Both the position numbers and the translations under genes were made by a program. The notes beneath the pieces are model-generated. The model was not told the origin of the DNA. It made no database searches and saw only the letters and a list, made by a program, of their open reading frames with translations. From contig JANFXS010000004.1 in NCBI GenBank assembly GCA_024460105.1, positions 248,001 through 312,000 of the forward strand: DNA of 64,000 nt. Direction: 5' to 3'. Of this stretch, positions 28,065-36,708 are shown piece by piece. This DNA is from Anaerotignum faecicola (GTDB taxonomy: Bacteria > Bacillota > Clostridia > Lachnospirales > Anaerotignaceae). Positions within the stretch are counted from its first letter, which is position 1. Every line of letters begins with the position of its first letter.

Positions 28065-28585
28065 CGTACATATCTTCAATTATAATGCCGCTTATCGTTT
28101 TGGGAATCGTAATAAGCGGCATATTTAAGAAAGTTGATATTTATAACGTATTTGTAGGCGGGGCTAAAGACGGGCTTAATACGGTTTTAGGAATACTGCC
28201 GTCGCTTATAGGGCTTATGTGCGGCGTTGCAGTCCTTCGCGGTTCTGGGTTCCTTGAATTTGTATGCGGTTTTTTTATGCCTTTGATAGAGCCTTTGGGG
28301 CTTCCGCCTGAAATACTTCCGCTTTCTGTTATGAAAGCCGTTTCATCTTCGGGGGCGACAGGCCTTTTGACTGATATTTTCAAGCAGTTCGGCCCGGACT
28401 CTTTTGTCGGGCGTGTTTCGTCTGTCCTTATGGGCTCTACGGAAACAATATTTTATACTATGAGCGTATATTATCTCAGTATTGGGGTCAAAAACAGCCG
28501 ATATACCCTTCAGGGGGCTGTTATTGCAAATATATTCGGCGTTATAGCGTCATATTTTGCAGTGCTGTTGTTTTTTGGGAGATAG
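28052..28585 (+). CDS. spmB: Spore maturation protein B
   Basis: The 177-residue membrane partner of SpmA carries the second Gate domain (GAKDGLNTVLGILPSLIGLM, VMKAVSSSGATGLLTDI, FGPDSFVGRVSSVLMGSTET). The start is ATG 28052, preceded by GGGAGGAC within the spmA end. The frame is open from 27959, but that region is spmA in another frame. In Bacillus the pair follows dacB; here no dacB is adjacent. Confidence 0.93.
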   Translation: MEILTYISSIIMPLIVLGIVISGIFKKVDIYNVFVGGAKDGLNTVLGILPSLIGLMCGVAVLRGSGFLEFVCGFFMPLIEPLGLPPEILPLSVMKAVSSSGATGLLTDIFKQFGPDSFVGRVSSVLMGSTETIFYTMSVYYLSIGVKNSRYTLQGAVIANIFGVIASYFAVLLFFGR

Positions 28586-28589
28586 ACGG

Positions 28590-28617
28590 GCGGCGGTTTT
28601 TAACCGCCGTTTTTTTA
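28590..28617 (+). terminator. Terminator after spmAB
   Basis: GGCGGTT pairs with AACCGCC, followed by GTTTTTTT, directly after the spmB stop. Confidence 0.9.
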
Positions 28618-28764
28618 TAAGGAAAATGCGGAAAAGAAATATGTTCCGACAATTATATCAATTATTATGAAAACACGATATTTTTGAATACGTCCTTTAA
28701 AAAACATATGAATGGATACGATTACCGTTCTTTCTTTTTAGGACGTTTATTGGATATTGCGTAA

Positions 28765-29481
28765 ACTATAGAAAGCGACGCCAAAAACGGTACGGCAGGA
28801 TTAAATTATATTAATGAGGACGCGCTGAAATTATTAGATGGAATTGCTGTTCAGGAATTGAAGCGATGCGGTATTAATATGGATTATAGAAAATCGGCTA
28901 AAGATTTTATTATGCCGGATGTAACGGAGGCGCTGTTTGAGGTAATGAGAGAGGGAGAAGATGATGGAAGGAGATTGGCCAAATTAGATAAAAGAGTTTT
29001 AAAATCTTTTATATCTCTATCACATATAAAAAGAATAGGCGAGTTTGTGAAACAAGTTGGAGGAGGAAGTGATTTTGATCTAAAATCAAAGCCTGAATGG
29101 AACTCTCCATGGTATTATTTTGACGGATATATATTGCGTTTTGACGATCCAGGCAATATAGTATATGGTATTATATTAATGGAAGCTTTTAAGGAAGATT
29201 ATACAAACGGCATGTTTATGGAACGGGAATTGGAGGCCTTTGGCCATGTAGGAGCAGGCGCGGCGCAAATATTGGATAATGTAATTAAGCCGGCTTTTAA
29301 GTTTAATTTTCCCGGGGAAGAACTTGGAGGATTTTATGACGAATTTGGATATTTACGCGACGGTTCCTTAAAAAATGCCGTGGAAACATTGTTGAATATA
29401 AGGACGTCTTTTGACGATCCGCGCGACTATGCCGCTGTCGAGCTTGGGTATGAGTATTACAGGAATAAGAGGTACCGTTAA
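28765..29481 (+). pseudogene. Orphan C-terminal polymorphic toxin module (toxin type 44-like), 5'-truncated
   Basis: The frame is open and protein-like from just after a TAA at 28762 to 29481. It has no ATG/GTG with a ribosome site at its beginning; the first usable starts are TTG 28858 or ATG 28879. The C-terminal about 150 residues carry what I recognise as the bacterial toxin 44 pattern: DLKSKPEWNSPWYYFDG, DDPGNIVYGI, GAGAAQI and DDPRDYAAVELGYEYY. Such domains are predicted RNases at the C-terminus of large secreted effectors. The upstream effector part is missing, so this looks like a displaced cassette left after recombination. It might still be translated from an internal start. The probable immunity gene follows after 29 bases. 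Confidence 0.65.
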
Positions 29482-29510
29482 TTTCATTGTTATTTGAAAG
29501 GGAGAAGTTC

Positions 29511-30212
29511 ATGAAAATAAAAAGCTTAAAGTTTTTTAATAAAGCGTCTGTTTTACTCATACTGTCAATTATAAGCTATATCCCGATTATGTGGCTTAGG
29601 TTTGTATGGATATACGGCATGCATATTTTTGGCCGATGGTCATGGAATTCATTGCCGAGGGAGTTTTATGAAACAATTTGGATTTTAATTGTTGTTGTAA
29701 GCATTAATTTGCCGATTTTATTTTCTGTAATATTAATTCGCCGGAAAGGCAGGAAAACGGCGGTTGTATTATTTTTAATAATGTTTGCTATTTGGAAATA
29801 CCCTGTAAGAAATTATGCAAGGCTGGCATATCTGAAGGACAATATTGAAGTTTTTAATTCCGCCGTATCGTACGTTCTTGAAGAGGCGGGGGAAAGGCGG
29901 AAAAATATGCAGATTATTGCAATACCCGAGGAATACGGCGTTACAACTTATTGGAGCGGTTACGAGGGCAATCCTGATTATGTATATTTTATGAAAGATA
30001 AAAATACGATAAAAATATTTTTCTATAAGGCAGGGTTAATTTATGAAAAAGGATATTTATATGCCATAAATTTGCCCGAATGCAGCGAACCGTATAAAAA
30101 ATCAATGGTTTTATTCGGAGCGGATATAAAATCTGATAACGGAGGGGTTTGGGATTGGGCCGAATACGACAGGGCGGATCTGCCGAATTATAATGACAGA
30201 AATTGGAGGTAA
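29511..30212 (+). CDS. Membrane protein, probable immunity partner of the toxin module
   Basis: A 233-residue protein starts at ATG 29511, preceded by AAGGGAGAAG. Three hydrophobic segments (about residues 12-30, 55-75 and 85-100) are followed by a soluble C-terminal domain of about 120 residues with DYVYFMKDKNTIKIFFY. No family is recognised. Its position just behind a toxin-44-like module, same strand, short gap, is the usual place of an immunity gene; the function is inferred from that alone. AT content is higher than in the housekeeping genes, consistent with an accessory cassette. Confidence 0.6.
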   Translation: MKIKSLKFFNKASVLLILSIISYIPIMWLRFVWIYGMHIFGRWSWNSLPREFYETIWILIVVVSINLPILFSVILIRRKGRKTAVVLFLIMFAIWKYPVRNYARLAYLKDNIEVFNSAVSYVLEEAGERRKNMQIIAIPEEYGVTTYWSGYEGNPDYVYFMKDKNTIKIFFYKAGLIYEKGYLYAINLPECSEPYKKSMVLFGADIKSDNGGVWDWAEYDRADLPNYNDRNWR

Positions 30213-30850
30213 AGGCTGTTAAAGGATTTAATTTGCGGCTGATATTTTTAAGCCGTTAACGGCCGATTGAATAAATTTAAGGACATTTTCCCGTATCGAA
30301 TAAACGGAAGCGATACTGTGTGAAACTTACATTATATATAAAGCTGTACATGTAAAATATACATTTGGTTTATGTCCTGATTTCAAAGGCCATAAGGCAG
30401 AACATTTTGATTTTAGAAGGCATGACGGCAAAATCGCAGACGGCCTAAATAGGAATTTTGAATTATTCGTGCTTATTACAACCCGGAAGTTTTGATAAAT
30501 TCCCGTCGGTAAGCGTTGAGCGCCTCAAGCGCATATCAAGCCGGCACAACAAAACAAATCCAATAAATTCATTCCGAAAAAAAGCGGCGGCCGTATTGCT
30601 ATTGGCGTCAGCCTGTAAAATTGCAGCGGATTTGACGCCTTGAAATGTTATGCGGACAGATTTACCTGTACATCAAGCTTATGTATTACGGCGGCGGAAT
30701 ATGGTTTGCCGCGGGTTTCCGGTAGTTTACATACTTAATTTAAAGTCTTAAAACTATGCGCCGCCGTTTTATGTTTCGGATAAACGTATAATATGCTATG
30801 CACAGTATGCTTTTAAAAGATGTTTTTTAAAAAATATAAACCTTATTTAT
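30213..30850. other. Intergenic region between toxin cassette and tRNA
   Basis: No credible gene is seen in about 640 bases. A 61-codon plus-strand frame (30458-30643) has no ribosome site and is not supported. The region could contain decayed cassette remnants, but nothing is recognisable. Confidence 0.5.
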
Positions 30851-30879
30851 TTGACATATGAGCATAAAAAGGTTAAAAT
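30851..30879 (+). promoter_or_regulatory. Promoter of the tRNA-Arg gene
   Basis: A perfect TTGACA (30851-30856) and TAAAAT (30874-30879) are separated by 17 bases, about 13 bases before the tRNA 5' end. Confidence 0.8.
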
Positions 30880-30891
30880 AAATAAGGCTTT

Positions 30892-30964
30892 GCATCTTTA
30901 GCTCAGTGGATAGAGCGTTCGGCTCCGAACCGAAAGGCCGCTGGTTCGATTCCAGTAAGGTGCA
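30892..30964 (+). tRNA. tRNA-Arg (anticodon CCG)
   Basis: A full cloverleaf can be folded. Acceptor GCATCTT pairs with AAGGTGC (one G-T); the D arm is GCTCAGTGGATAGAGC; anticodon stem TTCGG/CCGAA encloses loop CTCCGAA with anticodon CCG at 30925-30927; the T arm is CTGGTTCGATTCCAG; the discriminator is A at 30964. CCA is not encoded. The tRNA reads CGG codons. It stands alone with its own promoter and terminator, next to the accessory zone, but no integrase or attachment-site repeat is seen beside it. Confidence 0.95.
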
Positions 30965-30982
30965 TTATGTTTGTATGAAAAG

Positions 30983-31013
30983 GCTCCCTTAAAAAAGGGA
31001 GCTTTTTATTTTT
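30983..31013 (+). terminator. Terminator of tRNA-Arg
   Basis: GCTCCCTT pairs with AAGGGAGC around a short A-loop, followed by TTTTTATTTTT. Confidence 0.92.
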
Positions 31014-31378
31014 CATAACAGGGGAATTTTTTAATTTCAAGTTCAGATGCGAGTTGTTTTTATGCAGAGTTCAATATAAAATATCTGTTATAATAAACGG
31101 TTAAATAGAATGTTTAAGAACTGCCGTTAAATATTATTTATTTTAGGCAAATAGGGGCGTATACTTATTGAAATTAAAATCTTCCGCTTATGCGCGCCGC
31201 ATATAATGGAATTTCATTAATTTTCCTTTAATAAAAGGCTTTTATTTGAACGTGAAAAATTTTTAACTGCATATGGACGGAAAAGCCGGACTTTTTTGAA
31301 AAAATTGATTAATACACCGCCGCCCGTTAAATTTGTACGTCAATGCAAGCTGAAAAGATACCGGTTTTCCGTGGCAGC
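31014..31378. other. Intergenic region after tRNA
   Basis: No gene is seen in this AT-rich stretch. A plus-strand frame reading into 31296-31643 is antisense to the XRE gene and not credible. Confidence 0.5.
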
Positions 31379-31600
31379 TTATTTTTTAATATTCTTTTCT
31401 TTATTTTTCGGGCATGGGGTGAAGAGCCCGTCTACTGTTGTATGGAGTTCATTTGCAAGCTTAAATGCCAGGGATAAAGTTGGATCGTATTTATTATTTT
31501 CAATGGCGTTGACAGTTTGGCGCGAAACGCCGCATCTTTTTGCCAGCTCGTCCTGTGAAAGGCCTTGCCCTTTCCTTTTTTCCCGTACTGTATTGTACAT
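31379..31600 (-). CDS. Small XRE-family DNA-binding protein
   Basis: A 73-residue protein consisting essentially of one helix-turn-helix: REKRKGQGLSQDELAKRCGV followed by SRQTVNAIENNKYDPTLSLA, then a short Lys/Asn-rich tail. It resembles the YozG/cro-like repressors that regulate a neighbouring DUF2975-type or small membrane protein. It starts at ATG 31600, two bases after the stop of the upstream membrane gene, so the two are one operon on the minus strand. The palindromic sites at 31925-31992 are its likely operators. Confidence 0.9.
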   Translation of the reverse strand: MYNTVREKRKGQGLSQDELAKRCGVSRQTVNAIENNKYDPTLSLAFKLANELHTTVDGLFTPCPKNKEKNIKK

Positions 31601-31602
31601 AG

Positions 31603-31899
31603 TCAGCCGCCGTATTTCTTTTTGTAACGCATCAGGAAAATAAAGTAGAAAAGAGCTGTAACGCCAAGGTTAACAAATGGGTTTACAGCTGGAGGGGTTC
31701 CGGATGCAAGAGATTCTATAATATCGATGATAAGCGACAAAACGGTGATAAGCAAGGTATCGGCGGCCGCCTGCAAAACAATCATACGTTTTCTTTCATC
31801 TCCGGGAGCAATTAGGGAAACAACCATAAATATATCCAGTATGGCCAGGAAGAGCAGAAAAACAAAGAATACGGCAAGAAATACTGTTGTGCTGTTCAT
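31603..31899 (-). CDS. Small membrane protein in an operon with the XRE regulator
   Basis: A 98-residue protein with about three hydrophobic segments (residues 4-28, 45-62, 72-90) and a basic C-terminus RYKKKYGG. The start is ATG (31899), seven bases after AAAGGAGGG. Pairs of a small polytopic membrane protein and a short XRE regulator are common in Firmicutes (for example DUF2178/DUF2975 types); I do not assign a family. Function is unknown; regulation by the XRE partner is inferred from operators over the promoter. Confidence 0.75.
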   Translation of the reverse strand: MNSTTVFLAVFFVFLLFLAILDIFMVVSLIAPGDERKRMIVLQAAADTLLITVLSLIIDIIESLASGTPPAVNPFVNLGVTALFYFIFLMRYKKKYGG

Positions 31900-31924
31900 G
31901 AGATTCCCTCCTTTTGCATATTTA

Positions 31925-31992
31925 AATGTCAAATTCTTTTTACATTTTTATTATATAATTCGGTATATTGAATGTCAAGAATTTTTGACATT
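31925..31992 (-). promoter_or_regulatory. Paired palindromic operators over the XRE operon promoter
   Basis: A perfect palindrome AATGTCAA-N6-TTGACATT (31971-31992) covers the -35 box. A second copy with the same 8-6-8 layout and one mismatch (31925-31946) lies at the predicted transcription start. Centres are 46 bases apart. This is a textbook layout for autorepression by the encoded XRE protein, by inference. Confidence 0.65.
31950..31978 (-). promoter_or_regulatory. Promoter of the membrane protein-XRE operon
   Basis: On the minus strand a perfect TTGACA (31978-31973) and a perfect TATAAT (31955-31950) are separated by 17 bases. The transcript would start near 31943, about 44 bases before the ATG. 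Confidence 0.85.
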
Positions 31993-32245
31993 TATATTGC
32001 GTAAGGCGGAAAATATAAGGACTGCCGGCACGTCGGGGATATTTTATGTAATGGTGAATTAAAATAAGTTTTTTGCGGCGGTTTATATTGCCGAAAGGGA
32101 AACAAAAGATAATAAATAGATTAAAAATACGTTAGCTGTACTGAAAATGCCATAAGGCAGCAGAGGTTTATTTTAAACGTGCTGTATGGCGTTTGGCATA
32201 CAGCGTGGTTATTTATGGGTTATGGGAGTTGAAGGAGGGCAAGTT

Positions 32246-32302
32246 TTGAAGGCTCAAGACATGCATACTATTTTAAAGCCGCAACAAAATTTAAAGAATT
32301 GA
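32246..32302 (+). CDS. Possible 18-residue peptide gene with own terminator
   Basis: TTG 32246 follows GAAGGAGGGC with good spacing and opens an 18-codon frame (reads KAQDMHTILKPQQNLKN after the start), ending at TGA 32300. A strong terminator follows 14 bases later. No other gene could use that ribosome site or terminator on this strand. The promoter is not evident. It may be a small peptide or the coding part of a small RNA. Evidence is limited to the site, frame and terminator. Confidence 0.3.
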   Translation: MKAQDMHTILKPQQNLKN

Positions 32303-32316
32303 TTTTGGTTATGGAA

Positions 32317-32346
32317 ATACCCCGTTTTCACGGGGTATCTTTTTTG
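32317..32346 (+). terminator. Terminator after the 18-codon frame
   Basis: ATACCCCG pairs perfectly with CGGGGTAT, followed by CTTTTTTGG. Confidence 0.85.
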
Positions 32347-32385
32347 GCGGTTTTCTCTTTAACAGGAGGATTTTTCTTTTGTATG

Positions 32386-32580
32386 TCAGTTCCCCTTACT
32401 GCTTAAAGGGTTGCTTTTTCCTTCAAAAAAAACGTCGTTTAAAGGCGCGGCTTGGCCGCTTGCGGTATATTGTGAAAACTGACGGATTTCCCTGTCCGGT
32501 TCATCCACAAGGTCGTTTGGGGAAAGCTTTTCGCTTTCCTTAACGGCCGCCTTTTTGCTGCCATTATTTTTTGTGCCCAT
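32386..32580 (-). CDS. Small hydrophilic protein of unknown function
   Basis: A 64-residue protein beginning MGTKNNGSKKAAVKES, with AAAGGAGGC eight bases before the ATG on the minus strand. It is rich in Lys, Ser, Glu and Pro and lacks a hydrophobic core, so it is probably largely disordered. Small basic/hydrophilic proteins of this kind are common among spore-associated proteins, but no motif proves it. It is flanked by the 18-codon frame and repeat copy C. Confidence 0.55.
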   Translation of the reverse strand: MGTKNNGSKKAAVKESEKLSPNDLVDEPDREIRQFSQYTASGQAAPLNDVFFEGKSNPLSSKGN

Positions 32581-32784
32581 AATACAAGCCTCCTTTCAAG
32601 GCTAGTATTTACGGCTGTGTTTCTAAATATCCGCTTTTTCATTTGATTAATATATAGTATGTACAAAGGAAGGCTTTTGACACTGATTTATTAATATAAT
32701 ATTTTATGCCTGTATAGCGTCTTTTATACTATAGCTCAGGCTTTATATGGTTATATATTTAAATTTCGGCTTCAACATCAGTTA

Positions 32785-33051
32785 GCTTCATTTTACAAGG
32801 CGCACACGCCGCGAAAGGAAAAATTTTATGGATATATGCGTTGCATACGCTTGACGGAGAATACGCTGCGCCTACGCGTATACGCCTTGAACTGCAAAAG
32901 GTTTTCCGTTTTGAGGCCGTGAGAGTTTTAACGGGCGTCAGCGGCATAAAAGCAAGGCAAGGGCGCCCACGCGCGGCGGCAAACGGTTCCAATACAGCTA
33001 TTGCGACGCCGGCGCCCGTTAAAACCGTGCATGCTATTGTAAACTGAAGCT
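32785..33051 (-). repeat. Dispersed intergenic element, copy C (inverted relative to A)
   Basis: The ends are the clearest inverted pair of the family: AGCTTCATTTTACAAGG at the left and the complement AGCTTCAGTTTACAATAG at the right (33051 backwards). Left internal GCGCACACGCCGCG matches copy B. CGCCTTGAACTGCAAAA is the complement of the conserved central block. TTTTAACGGGCGTC and GGCGCCCGTTAAAA form an internal inverted pair. No gene is encoded. Confidence 0.78.
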
Positions 33052-33167
33052 ATATATGTTTGCATACGAATATTGAAAAAATAAACCGCTTTATGAAACA
33101 GAACGTAATTTGGAAAGATAAATGCAGACATACCGGACAGGCATGTGATTTTATGCCAAAAAGCGAT

Positions 33168-33218
33168 AAAAAGGGAAAAGGCGTCCGGCCTTGAAAGCCG
33201 TATGCTTTTTCCCTTTTT
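33168..33218 (-). terminator. Terminator of the VanW gene
   Basis: AAAAAGGGAAAAGGC pairs with GCTTTTTCCCTTTTT across an inner CGGC/GCCG stem. On the minus strand it ends in a run of T, 38 bases past the vanW-type stop. It is potentially bidirectional. Confidence 0.8.
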
Positions 33219-33255
33219 AAACAAAACGGTATTGTTGTCCGCGCTTGAAATTCCT

Positions 33256-34158
33256 TTATTTTTTATAAACGCTTTTTGCAATATAATCCACAACGCCGTC
33301 TACATATCTGTATAATGTATAAACTCCGTTATTTTCCGTAACTTTAAGATCGATTTTTCCTATCCCGGGATCGGAAGGGGAAAGAAAGCGTATCTTAATC
33401 GCCCCGTTTTTCATAACGGATTCTATTTTAACGGGAACGGACAAATCGTTTCTGAAACAAAAATCTATACTTCCCCATGACGCCGTTGCATCGCGGCCTG
33501 CCGGCAGGTAGCCCACTTTAAGGGAGTGGTTACGCCTTTCGGTTATAGTCATGCCGGAATAAAGCGCGGCGTTGTAAAGCGTTGAAGATATTTGGCATAT
33601 GCCGCCGCCTATCGCGTCCACAATTTCGCCGTTTGATATAACGCCGGCGTCTTTATAGTCCCTTTCGGGAGTGCGGCGGCTTAGTATAACGTCGTTATAT
33701 GAAAAAGTATCTCCGGGATTGAGTATTATGCCGTTTATGGAATCGCTTGCAAGAAGCATATTATAGTTACGGTTTGCGTCGGAACTTCTCTGGCTGTAGT
33801 AGGTTATGTAAGAGGCGATATCGTATTCAAAATTAATTCCGCCATGACTGTCTTTTGCCGCCTGTTCTTCCTGTTCTTTTTTAATGCGTTCTTCTTCGGC
33901 TTTTTTTGCGGCTTCTTCGGCTTTGCGTTTTTCTTCGGCAAGCCTTTTTTCTTCGGCTATCCGTTTTTCTTCCTCCTCCTCGGCAATACGTTCTTCTTCG
34001 GTTTGATCGAATAGTATAAGCCCGTGTGTTTCTTCCGGTGAAGGAAAATTTTGGCTATGGGAAATTTTAGCGCCGTCGTCTGACGCGTCCTGTGTATTTA
34101 CAGGCGCCGCTGTTCCTAAAGACATTGATACTACCAATGCGCCGATAATTGAATTCAT
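33256..34158 (-). CDS. Secreted VanW-family protein
   Basis: A 300-residue protein whose C-terminal half is a VanW domain: NPGDTFSYNDVILSRRTPER, GGGICQISSTLYNAALYSG, ERRNHSLKVGYLPAGRDA. VanW domains occur in cell-envelope proteins of Gram-positives, often with PG-binding domains; the biochemical role is unknown. The start is ATG (34158) after AAAGGAGTG. The first 20 residues (NSIIGALVVSMSLGTAAPVN) form a weak signal peptide. Between residues 55 and 115 lies a coiled-coil-like Glu/Lys/Arg repeat region that would act as a spacer. The frame is open further upstream without a ribosome site. Confidence 0.85.
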   Translation of the reverse strand: MNSIIGALVVSMSLGTAAPVNTQDASDDGAKISHSQNFPSPEETHGLILFDQTEEERIAEEEEEKRIAEEKRLAEEKRKAEEAAKKAEEERIKKEQEEQAAKDSHGGINFEYDIASYITYYSQRSSDANRNYNMLLASDSINGIILNPGDTFSYNDVILSRRTPERDYKDAGVISNGEIVDAIGGGICQISSTLYNAALYSGMTITERRNHSLKVGYLPAGRDATASWGSIDFCFRNDLSVPVKIESVMKNGAIKIRFLSPSDPGIGKIDLKVTENNGVYTLYRYVDGVVDYIAKSVYKK

Positions 34159-34418
34159 TTTATGCACACTCCTTTTCGCAATTATATTACAACTGCTTTT
34201 TTTATTCAATGAATATATTGTAAACATTAAGAAAATATTAAATTTTAAACGGCATGTCCCTTTATTATTTATATGCGCGGCGGCATGCTTTAAGAACAAA
34301 AAATCAGACGCTTTTTAAAACAAAAAGTTCCGCAAAATGCGAAAGTTCAAATTTTGCCTGAAAAACAGGCGATTAAATTCTTTTATGTGGTATACTCTGT
34401 TAAAAGGGGGTTGCAGAG

Positions 34419-35360
34419 ATGCTGTTTGAAATTGATGAAGATATACGGGAAATAAATATAAATCGGCTGGATCCGGAAAAAATAACGGCCGGGCTTTTGT
34501 CCATTGACGATATTGAAGAAAACAACGGCCTTTTTGAAATACCGCAGACAGCTTTAAACGAATGCAGGAGAGTCGCAAAAAGCGGAGCCATGAGAAGTTC
34601 TGTCGACGTTTATGAAAATATGAGTTTCGGAATTATAAATATTGTGGACGTTAAAAATATTTGGGGCGACAAGGACAGGATGGCGTTTCTGATAAGGCGG
34701 AACCTGTTTTTGCTTATTGACATTGTGGATAAGGATAAAAGCACATACGGCCTGTTTGATTCCGCCGTGCGCCGCATTAACCCTCAGAAGGCTACCCTTG
34801 AGAAAATTATATATGCAGTGCTTGAATGTCTGATTAAAGACGACAATGTGGAGCTTGAGGAAACGGAAATAGAAATAAGCGACATGGAAGAGGAAATCGC
34901 CTCCGGCAATACGGATCGTGTTTTTGTTGCGGAAATGCTTGCAATGAAAAAGAAACTGCTTATACTCCATAATTATTATGAACAGCTTATTGACGTGGGC
35001 GAGGAACTTCTGGAGAACAGGAACGATATATTTGACGACGAACATCTGCATTATTTTAAGCTTTTTACAAAGAAGGCCGAAAGGCTGAGCCAAAGCGTCG
35101 AAAGGCTGAGGGAAAGTATTGTTCAGCTTCGGGAAGCCAATCAGGCGAATATGGATTACAATCTGAATTATGTTATGAAAATGTTTACCGTCGTAACGAC
35201 CGTTTTTCTTCCGCTTACGCTTATTGTGGGCTGGTATGGAATGAATTTTAAGCATATGCCGGAACTGTCATGGAAATACGGATATGCGGCAGTATGTATT
35301 TTGAGTGCGGCGGTTGTAATATTCTGTCTGTGGTTTTTTAAAAAAAAGAAACTAATGTAG
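34419..35360 (+). CDS. corA: CorA-family magnesium/divalent cation transporter
   Basis: A 313-residue protein with the CorA pattern: a soluble cytoplasmic N-terminal domain with long helices (about 150-245), then two C-terminal membrane segments. The GMN selectivity motif is seen in GWYGMNFKHMPEL near residue 275. CorA forms pentameric channels for Mg2+ or Co2+. The ATG follows AAAAGGGGGTTG. It stands alone. Selectivity among divalent ions cannot be read from sequence. Confidence 0.92.
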   Translation: MLFEIDEDIREININRLDPEKITAGLLSIDDIEENNGLFEIPQTALNECRRVAKSGAMRSSVDVYENMSFGIINIVDVKNIWGDKDRMAFLIRRNLFLLIDIVDKDKSTYGLFDSAVRRINPQKATLEKIIYAVLECLIKDDNVELEETEIEISDMEEEIASGNTDRVFVAEMLAMKKKLLILHNYYEQLIDVGEELLENRNDIFDDEHLHYFKLFTKKAERLSQSVERLRESIVQLREANQANMDYNLNYVMKMFTVVTTVFLPLTLIVGWYGMNFKHMPELSWKYGYAAVCILSAAVVIFCLWFFKKKKLM

Positions 35361-35720
35361 AAAGCTTAGGCGGCGGGGATTTAAAACTGATATTTAAAAT
35401 ATACGGTTATAAGCGTATGACGGCAGGCTATGTTTTTATGTGTTATGTGGAAAATCGGAGCGATAAAATTTCATATCCCGAGGAAGGCAGTGGATTCGGA
35501 ACAGTTTAAAAACTGTTATTATATCGTATGTTTTGCGTTTTAATACATGGAAATCAAAACTGTATTTTGCAATTATTTGCTTATTTATAATTTTAGCATT
35601 TTTTATTTTTATACCGGAACATAATTTATAATTTTTTGGCGCAGCGCGTAAGTAAAAATAATCCAAAATGGAAATATATAACCGGAAAGACAAGCCTGTT
35701 ATGATAAGCAAATAAAATGA
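35361..35720. other. Convergent intergenic region
   Basis: No gene is seen between the convergent corA and MerR genes. A minus-strand open frame covering 35436-35759 overlaps the MerR terminator and lacks a ribosome site. Confidence 0.5.
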
Positions 35721-35746
35721 CAAAAAACGTCCTGAAAACCCGGACG
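35721..35746 (-). terminator. Terminator of the MerR-family gene
   Basis: On the minus strand CGTCC pairs with GGACG around GGGTTTTCA, followed by TTTTTTG. Confidence 0.7.
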
Positions 35747-35814
35747 AGCCTGTTTGCATGCGTTCATGGCTTTAGGGCGTTTTTATGTTTCGGACGGAAC
35801 AGGGATGTGAGCGG

Positions 35815-36708
35815 CTATTCTACAGGTATTATTATTTTGGTAAGATATTCGCTCTCGTTTTTTACGTCCACAGGAGAGATAATAAATTCTTCCGATATTG
35901 GCCCTTTAATCTTGTAATTATGCTGGTTTATCCATTTCAAAGCGGCAATATGAGTGTTTATAATGGTGGAATGGCTCCCTACATGCATTGCCGTAACTGC
36001 TTTAAATGCCGGACGCAGCTTGAAATACGGACAGCTTTCGTCAACAGCTTCAACGGGAACGCTGACTTCAAGATCACAGTCTTTTTTAAGGAACTGCTCA
36101 AGCTGGCCGTTGTGGTATGTGAGGGTAATAACGCCTTCCGATTTGAGATTATATTTTTTTATAATGTCAAATATTTCAAACCACCGCGCAACCGAAACGT
36201 AAGCGTTTTGGTAGTTATATTCCGTTCGGCGGGTATAAACGCAGTATGTTTCTTTAATATTTTCCGTTTGTATGTATCCGTTTTTTGACCCGTCGGAATT
36301 TGCTATCAGTTCCGAAAGGCCGTTGTTTTGGCCGAAACAGCCGAGAAAATCGCTGCCTTTTTTCATACGGTCTATCGTAAACAGTATTTCATGGTGAAGC
36401 GCCTGCATGTCTTTAATTTCTTTTTCAAGCGATTTGGCTTTTTTTTCAAGCTGTTCTACCTGCGCTTTTATGGCGCTGCCATAAACCATTGAACGGATTT
36501 CTTCAAGCGTGAAGCCGAAACCTTTAAGCCGCCTTATTATATAAAGCGTAAGCATTTGATCCTCGCTGTAGTAGCGGTAATTTGTTTCGGAATCCCTGTG
36601 GCTGGGCACAAGCAGTTTAATTTCATCGTAGTATCTAAGGGTTTTGATGGGTACGTTACAGATGTCGGAAATATCGCCTATTGTATAGTATTTTTTTTCG
36701 CTGTTCAA
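35815..36708 (-). CDS. MerR-family regulator with GyrI-like effector domain
   Basis: The 297-residue protein resembles BmrR-type regulators. An N-terminal winged helix (YTIGDISDICNVPIKTLRYY, 8-27) is followed by a dimerising coiled coil (about 80-115) and a C-terminal effector-binding domain (about 150-297) ending in a GyrI-like fold pattern. Such proteins bend long-spacer promoters when drugs or other hydrophobic compounds bind. The start is TTG with GAGGTAAA upstream. No efflux pump is adjacent, so the target is unknown. Confidence 0.88.
   Translation of the reverse strand: MNSEKKYYTIGDISDICNVPIKTLRYYDEIKLLVPSHRDSETNYRYYSEDQMLTLYIIRRLKGFGFTLEEIRSMVYGSAIKAQVEQLEKKAKSLEKEIKDMQALHHEILFTIDRMKKGSDFLGCFGQNNGLSELIANSDGSKNGYIQTENIKETYCVYTRRTEYNYQNAYVSVARWFEIFDIIKKYNLKSEGVITLTYHNGQLEQFLKKDCDLEVSVPVEAVDESCPYFKLRPAFKAVTAMHVGSHSTIINTHIAALKWINQHNYKIKGPISEEFIISPVDVKNESEYLTKIIIPVE

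Noticed and set aside
30458-30643. 61-codon plus-strand frame before the tRNA gene
   Set aside because: No ribosome site or recognisable protein features.
30892-30964. tRNA-Arg as an integration site of a mobile island next to the toxin cassette
   Set aside because: No integrase gene and no direct repeat of the tRNA 3' end was found nearby.
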